NCBI RefSeq assembly: GCF_905475395.1
Contig: NC_058339.1
Coordinates: 14,702,001-14,766,000 of the forward strand
Source: Chrysoperla carnea
Lineage: Eukaryota; Arthropoda; Insecta; Neuroptera; Chrysopidae
Direction of reading: 5' to 3'
Length of the DNA: 64,000 bases
Shown piece by piece: positions 58,553-64,000 of the stretch (position 1 is the stretch's first letter; each line of letters begins with the position of its first letter). The position numbers were made by a program, and so were the translations under genes. The notes under the pieces are model-generated. The model was given only the letters and a program-made list of their open reading frames with translations. It searched no databases and had not been told where the DNA came from.

Positions 58553-59137
58553 ACAAGTGAAAACAAACAATTGACTGAGTTAATTGTTGAAATACCATGC
58601 ATAGTCAGTGTTGATTTCTTTATTACATAACACATACAAACATGTGACACATACATAACTGATAATCAAGTATAGTACATATTATAAAATTTCCGCCTAA
58701 TTGGCGCCCTCACGGGTAAACAGTGATGTTTACGAAAAAATGTTTCAAACAAAAGTTGTTTAATTTTTGATAAGGAACATTTTTTATATTTAAACTTTTG
58801 TTCTATCTCTAACGGTTTACAAGATGGGTCCTACGGACCCAAGACCCAATTGACCTGTGATGCTCATTTACGAACTTGACCTCACTTTTTACGTCCTGAG
58901 TACGCTGTAAAAATTTCAGCTCGATATCTTTCTTCGTTTTTGAGTTATCGTGTCCACAGACGGACGGACAATCGGAAATGGACTAATTAGGTGATTTTAT
59001 GAACACCTATGACAAAATTTTTTTCCTAGCACCATTATTTTTAAGCGTTACAAACATGGGACTAAACTTAATATACTATGTATATTTCATATATATACAT
59101 GGTATAATATGTATATGTCATATATACATGGTATAAT
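58553..59137 (+). repeat. ~550-bp repeat family, copy E, with duplicated right end
   Basis: Full copy from ACAAGTGAAAACAAACAATT to GGTATAAT at 59107. A second TCATATATACATGGTATAAT follows to 59137, a tandem duplication of the terminal segment. Confidence 0.93.
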
Positions 59138-59561
59138 AGAGTAAAATACATACATACAATGTTACTTAAATATATGAGAGTACATTTTAATAACAGTCAG
59201 ATTTTATCGATGGTAGTTAAAGTGACTTGTGTTAATTGAAGTTCAAATTCATGATGAATTGATGAGTTTGTTTACAATTAAAATAATAATACCAAGTTTA
59301 TCAACATTTTAACAAACATTGTTGTTGTGGTTTTAACTTTAATTTGATATTAGTAACAACCAACCGTACGTACATACACTCCTAATAAAATGTTACGAAA
59401 AGTTCATATGATACACTTAATGTACACAGTACCACATAAATTTCTTAAAGTGGACAATATGAATTCCTAGTTTATTCATGCATAAATAATCCAATTATGT
59501 GTATTCGTAAGATAGGACAAAATTTTAAACGAAAGAATTACGGACCATATATATTTATTTA
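59138..59561. other. Intergenic, nothing recognised
   Basis: AT-rich, no gene or clear repeat. Confidence 0.5.
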
Positions 59562-60165
59562 CTAGTCAATTCCCGCCCGCTTAACCGAACGATTCCAAGT
59601 TTGTAAGTTTTATAAAAGAGAGTAACTTGGTACTAAGTCGTACAATAGGTAAACCCAAGTCCGTGCCATTGAAAATCTCTCCACATTTTAAATTAACAAT
59701 ATAGTCCTGTAAATGCACCCATTTGAGAAAAGCATTTCCACTGACTGCCAAGATTCGCGTCATAACAGACTCACATTGATTCAGTTACTATATTATCAAA
59801 TTTTGCTTGTCTTTTTCTCAACAAAATGAAAATTTTTGATTAAAACTCTTGCGCTTAAATTTCTGAACTAGCCTATTCAATTTTGCACGATGATACCCGT
59901 GACATCTAGGTCGAAGAAGTTCAACCTTTGGTGAAAACATATTGCCGGACGGGACGTTAAAATTCATTCGAAGTACTCGATATTTGCAATAAAGATACGT
60001 TTCCGAATGTCTATCACTTGTTTTGCGTTTCTGTTGGGCTTTCAAGCAAAAACTACTGAACTGATTTTCGAAGCTAGTCCGAAGATCGTCTAATTGCCCA
60101 AAGGATGAAAATAAAGTTAGTGTTTAAAGAGCGGGCTAAGTGGAGGCAAGTGTGTTGAAGGCTAG
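59562..60165 (-). mobile_element. Helitron-like element in reverse, CTAG|T end at 59562
   Basis: Read on -, it ends AAGCGGGCGGGAATTGACTAG followed by T. The interior is GC-richer and has two - strand frames (60 and 75 aa) of protein-like composition but no domain I recognise. The right boundary is a guess based on the shared block with 53578-53640. Confidence 0.45.
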
Positions 60166-60168
60166 ACT

Positions 60169-60440
60169 ATGGATAATTTGTCTTTAAATATCGCAGTTTT
60201 GCCTGTGAGAACAGCGACGAATGAAAGCTCCTTTTCAACTTTACATCGTTTCAAAACATATAATCTGTGTCATGAAAAACGCACATTATAGAATATATAC
60301 TTTATATAAAGGGGTGCGCTTTTTTGACACAAAGATACCTTAAATAGACAATGCCTGAAGATCAGCTAGACAGTTTATCCTCGCTCTATATAAACACCGA
60401 TGAAGAGGTCGACGGGCACAGAGTTTTGGAAAAGCTTTAA
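60169..60440 (+). pseudogene. hAT transposase C-terminal relic
   Basis: Two pieces in order resemble the C-terminal dimerisation region of hAT transposases. 60169-60291 reads ...LNIAVLPVRTATNESSFSTL and HRFKTYNL; 60351-60440 reads MPEDQLDSLSSLYINTDEEV. Family members typically show an IPV..A.AERSFS.LKRIKTYLR block followed by M.E.RLNGLALL.IH. The pieces are separated by a stop and about 60 bp of inserted sequence, so this is dead. No upstream part was found. Confidence 0.6.
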
Positions 60441-60487
60441 AGTTGGCATTGTCTTTATTGCGAGTGCTACTGCTAGTTACTGCTTTA

Positions 60488-60670
60488 TATTAGGTTAGGT
60501 TAGGTTATATTGGCTGTCCACGAAGGACACACTTAGGCTATGGAGCCCATTGTGATACCATATGTGTTTAATCACCTTCTCCGCTGATTTCATTTATCAG
60601 CTTGTCAATTATTTTCAGAGGCTGAGTGCACCTCTTTCATGCATATACGATGCACTACACCAGCCCACCA
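60488..60670 (-). repeat. TTAGG-tailed retroposon, diverged copy
   Basis: TTAGGTTAGGTTAGGTTATA at the left, then GGCTGTCC, GACACACTTAGGCTA and CCATTGTGATACCA. The layout matches the element at 62991-63141 (GGCTACCC, GACACACTTAGACCA, CCGTTGTGGTACC). The right end is unclear. Confidence 0.6.
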
Positions 60671-60811
60671 CAACTATTAATTAAATTAACTTTTGTTGTT
60701 CTTTATACTAAATAGGTAATATAATTGATAAATAAGAACATTGCAATAAGTGTTAGCGGTATTCATTTTTAATACACCCTCTGTTTTTATAATACACAAC
60801 GTAAATATACT

Positions 60812-61308
60812 CAGTGGCGGATTAAGTATTTTGCCGCCCTAGGCCCTGTCTGATTAGCCGCCCTTTTTAAAAGATGAAATTTTATTTTTTGGAATCCGTT
60901 TATATTATTTATCCGTTTATAATACTTATATCAATTCATATATGAAACACCAGAATCATTGAAAATAAAATAAGAAAACATTGTGCAATTATAGAAGCGG
61001 CTTACATGTAAGATTAATTTTACTAAAGATACAAAAAATGAACAGAGCTTTGAAAATTCTTCAAAAAAAGCTTATCAATATTCAATTATTTCTGTTATAA
61101 AACATTTTTAATCAGAAAATAAATTCCATTCTATTTCATAGAAATTTATTTGTAAATTTATATAAAAAAAATTCGAATAGATCCTTAAAATGTATTGTCG
61201 TTACATTATAGCAGATTTAAAATTTTGACATTCTGAAAAATTTGCCGCCCCCCAAATTGTGCCGCCCTAGGCCCGGGCCTCACGGGTCTAGGCGGTAATC
61301 CATCACTG
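60812..61308. mobile_element. hAT-type non-autonomous element (MITE), 497 bp
   Basis: Left end CAGTGGCGGATTAAG and right end (inverted) CAGTGATGGATTACC, with subterminal GCCGCCCTAGGCC blocks. The 8 bp AATATACT stand directly outside both ends (60804-60811 and 61309-61316), a perfect hAT-type target duplication. The interior is AT-rich and non-coding, so a transposase from elsewhere is needed. The relic at 60169-60440 is a separate fragment outside these ends. Confidence 0.95.
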
Positions 61309-61316
61309 AATATACT

Positions 61317-62334
61317 CCCACATTGTAAAGGTTTTTACACATTTTATATAAGCTCTTTTGTTATGAAAGTTACAAGGAAAAAAAAAATATAGCAAGTTGT
61401 GTTGCTAAATGTGACAAGTAAATTATATTTAACCACGCGTTAGGACAACCTTTACGTTTTTTTATGAAAACGTTGATGATGTAGAGACAGACGATGCCGT
61501 GACAACCACAAAATATTGTGGTGAAAAGTAGATACAACAATTTATTCAATTTTCAGTTAAAAAAAAACCTTGGTAATGTCAATAAAAATGTTTTATTTAC
61601 TCTTTTTCTTGTGAAAACTATTTATAAACGACATTTTCTTTTGTAGAGTGGGGGATTTTTATCGTCGAAATAGGATGGCAGAATTCTATCTGACCTTTTA
61701 ATTTGCTTCTATCCCTTACTTAAAAAAACTAAACTACAAACATGAGCAATTTTTCTGTCCCTGCATTTTCGTAAGTGCAATGTCGTAAATAATAGTTGAA
61801 ATAATTTTTCAAACAGTGTTAATTTATAGTGGTTGCATTATTTTTTTAAAATTAGATAAATTTAAAAAACAAATACATGTAGAGAGGCATATCCTACTAA
61901 TTAAGAAATTCGTTAATTCTATGGTAACTGAAGCAGTATAAATTATAAATTAGTTTTTGGTCCTCATAAAATTTCTACAATCCTATGAAATAAGTGAATC
62001 ATACATAATTAAAATGCTCTTACTAGTCTGTAACATTTATTTTATTTGAATAGTAAGTATATTTTATACAAAATTTACTTTGATATGTTATAGGTACATG
62101 GTATTTTTGTACAGGTTGTGATAAAAACTATTGGCTATTATAATATTAACTAACTCTTTGTGTAAGAGTGGAAATATTATTCAAAAATGATTCAATTTTA
62201 ACATTGGTTTGTGTCGAAGCCTTCAGTTTTCGAAAAATTGTTGATAAAACAATTATTAAATAATCGGAAGAAATTGAATAAACTCGATAATCATCGACTG
62301 AAAGTTAATAACCCCGATTTTATCAGTGATTTTG
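61317..62334. other. Intergenic, nothing recognised
   Basis: AT-rich, no gene or clear repeat. Confidence 0.5.
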
Positions 62335-62390
62335 TTCGAGGATCAAAGCATGTAAAACAGCTCACTGTTTTACATGCTTTGACCCTCGAA
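62335..62390. repeat. 56-nt hairpin
   Basis: TTCGAGGATCAAAGCATGTA and AAACAG pair with CTGTTTTACATGCTTTGACC and CTCGAA around a 4-nt loop, with one A-C mismatch. It lies inside a 78-aa + frame (62211-62447) that is not considered a gene. Confidence 0.8.
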
Positions 62391-62976
62391 ATCGCGAATT
62401 CGCGATGTAAACAACCAAAAACATCTGAATCTTATCTCGTGATCTAAACATTATTCTATGAATAATCCAAATCTGTCGACAAGTGCTTTCATGGTGAAAA
62501 TTTCTTAAAATTGAACTCAAAACTTATTGTTTATATGCTTACACCATTCTGTATATTACAACATATTCGTAGTTACTAGTCAGTCAACATAACTAGAATG
62601 ACCTCGTTCATTTAAAGTACTATAAAAGAAAAAACCCTACAGTTATATAAAATAAACTCAGAAAAGCTCCATCATATATTATTTTATACAATATAACGCT
62701 AACGCTGTATCATAGAAATATTCCTTCATATTTAAGTTTAGTTGTGTAAATATTGAAATGAACCAACCTCTTGGAATAAAATAAAAGTTTAATGCTCTAT
62801 CTAACGAAATAAAACGAATAAAAAGAATTATAAATCAACATAATAAATGTAAAAAAACAGCGACTTCGAATATTTGATATCGTCTACGAATACAAATTAT
62901 TCATTATGCTTAGTTAACTGCTAGTGGCGAGGAAAAATGAGACCAAGAGTCATCTTGGCTTGGCACCCATAGGCCT
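62391..62976. other. Intergenic, nothing recognised
   Basis: AT-rich, no gene or clear repeat. Confidence 0.5.
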
Positions 62977-62990
62977 TGCTTGTAAAGTTA

Positions 62991-63141
62991 GGTTAGGTTA
63001 GGTTAGAGTGGCTACCCTGGGGTGGGACACACTTAGACCAACGGGTCCGTTGTGGTACCGAAAAAGCGTTGGCCCACTACTCCATGAACCATTTGGAGCT
63101 GTTTAAGAACAGCAGGAGAGCTGTGACTTCGACGGACTTTA
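62991..63141 (-). mobile_element. Short retroposon (SINE-like) with TTAGG-type tail
   Basis: The 151-bp insert is bounded by the 14-bp direct repeat TGCTTGTAAAGTTA at 62977-62990 and 63142-63155, the mark of target-primed insertion. On + it starts GGTTAGGTTAGGTTAGAG; read on -, the body therefore ends in TAACC repeats, so TAACC/TTAGG units form the 3' tail. The body (CTTAAACAGCTCCAAATGG on -) also occurs at 33930-34075 and partly at 60488-60670. No polymerase III boxes could be confirmed by eye. Confidence 0.75.
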
Positions 63142-63155
63142 TGCTTGTAAAGTTA

Positions 63156-63390
63156 ATAATTTGTGTATTGAGAAAATGAATCAGAATCTTCAAGCTCGTC
63201 ATTTATGAATGATCATATTTAGAAAATGCCAATCAAATAATCAGTCACGATGATTGTCAATCTTGATTGATTGTGTGGTAGTGATTATACTGTTGTAACA
63301 ATCGAGTCATTCTAGAAAGATTCTGTTCTGCCGGCGCCCGTAACATTCGTAACATTAAAGCCCAATACTACGATAGAACTGCTTTAATTA
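63156..63390. other. Intergenic, nothing recognised
   Basis: No gene or clear repeat. Confidence 0.5.
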
Positions 63391-63541
63391 GAAATGAAAA
63401 TAAACAATTGACTAAGTTAACGGCTAAACCAACGGTAAGGAACTTATTTTATGAACACCTTTGTCAAAATTTTATATGTAGCATAAATATTTCTAAGCGT
63501 TGCAAACTTGGCACTAAATTTATAAATACATACATACATGG
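63391..63541 (+). repeat. ~550-bp repeat family, copy F (internally deleted)
   Basis: The left end AATGAAAATAAACAATTGAC is joined to right-end sequence TTTATGAACACCTTTGTCAA...CAAACTTGGCACTAAA. About 400 bp of the middle are missing. Confidence 0.75.
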
Positions 63542-64000
63542 ATATAAAAATAAATCAGAGGCTCTTTTTTCAAATCCTATCAATTATTATATGATTTATT
63601 TAAACAATTTATATGATAGCAATAAATATTTTGTAATCCAACACCCATAAGTTTTATAAATATGCATATTATTTTATTTAGTAGGTATCAATTAATTATA
63701 TAGAATAAAATTTAATATCTTGTGGTCAATTACATTTTAATACATTAATAATAAATTATATTTTAATTTTTTATTGATTTCTTACTGCATTATGACTTAA
63801 GTCACGTGTGTTTAATAAAAATACAATGTATAAAATAAAAATAATAAATTAATATGTATCATAAAATAAAATATTAATAATACATTGATAAAAATATAGG
63901 ACGCTTTTTTTAAATATTGTTAATGAGTTCAAAAATTTACAAAATGATTTAGTTCATTCTAAAAATATACTGAAAATATAATTATCTACCAAAATTCATT
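63542..64000. other. Intergenic, nothing recognised
   Basis: Very AT-rich to the window end, no gene. Confidence 0.5.

Noticed and set aside
62211..62447. 78-aa frame as a gene
   Set aside because: A hairpin occupies its middle, so the second half is largely the reverse complement of the first; no domain.
62991..63010. Interstitial telomere or chromosome end
   Set aside because: Only about three to four TTAGG units, placed exactly at the junction of a short retroposon; not a telomeric array.
1..64000. CRISPR array, operon or phage-type system
   Set aside because: No regularly spaced identical repeats and no bacterial gene families; the window is eukaryotic.

Overview
This is an AT-rich (roughly 70%) eukaryotic nuclear window, almost certainly from an insect. 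The evidence is spliced genes with short GT-AG introns, two insect-type SLC16 (monocarboxylate transporter) paralogues, an intact Ty1/copia retrotransposon whose primer site matches initiator tRNA-Met as in Drosophila copia, many small DNA-transposon derivatives, and short TTAGG runs (the common insect telomere unit). I cannot assign an order. Nothing bacterial, phage-like or CRISPR-like is present.

Layout. 1-8.9 kb is intergenic and repeat-bearing: a Helitron-like fragment, a dispersed repeat, a three-unit tandem array with an internal palindrome, and a foldback element. 8914-13458 is a complete, young copia element with one long open reading frame and LTRs differing at one base. 13.9-17.4 kb is SLC16-like gene 1 on + (four coding exons, 797 aa). 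17.4-27.4 kb holds no confident gene; it has MITEs, a possible solo LTR, one candidate first exon on - and one unrecognised 96-aa reading frame. 27.4-31.1 kb is SLC16-like gene 2 on - (three coding exons, 941 aa). The two transporters are convergent paralogues. From 31.1 kb to the end I see no convincing host gene: this is intergenic (or very long intron) sequence filled with hairpins, foldback elements, Helitron-type 3' ends, a ~550-bp repeat family in inverted pairs, a hAT transposase relic, a hAT MITE with a perfect 8-bp target duplication, and a short retroposon with a TTAGG-type tail and a 14-bp target duplication.

The two transporters share the SLC16 DGGWGW signature, twelve predicted membrane segments, one intron position and a strongly conserved motif block in the large cytoplasmic loop. 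Both have a basic upstream reading frame just before the main start, which suggests translational control. All exon boundaries were worked out by hand from splice signals, frame and the paralogue comparison. No database search was possible, so family names for repeats rest on termini and target duplications only.
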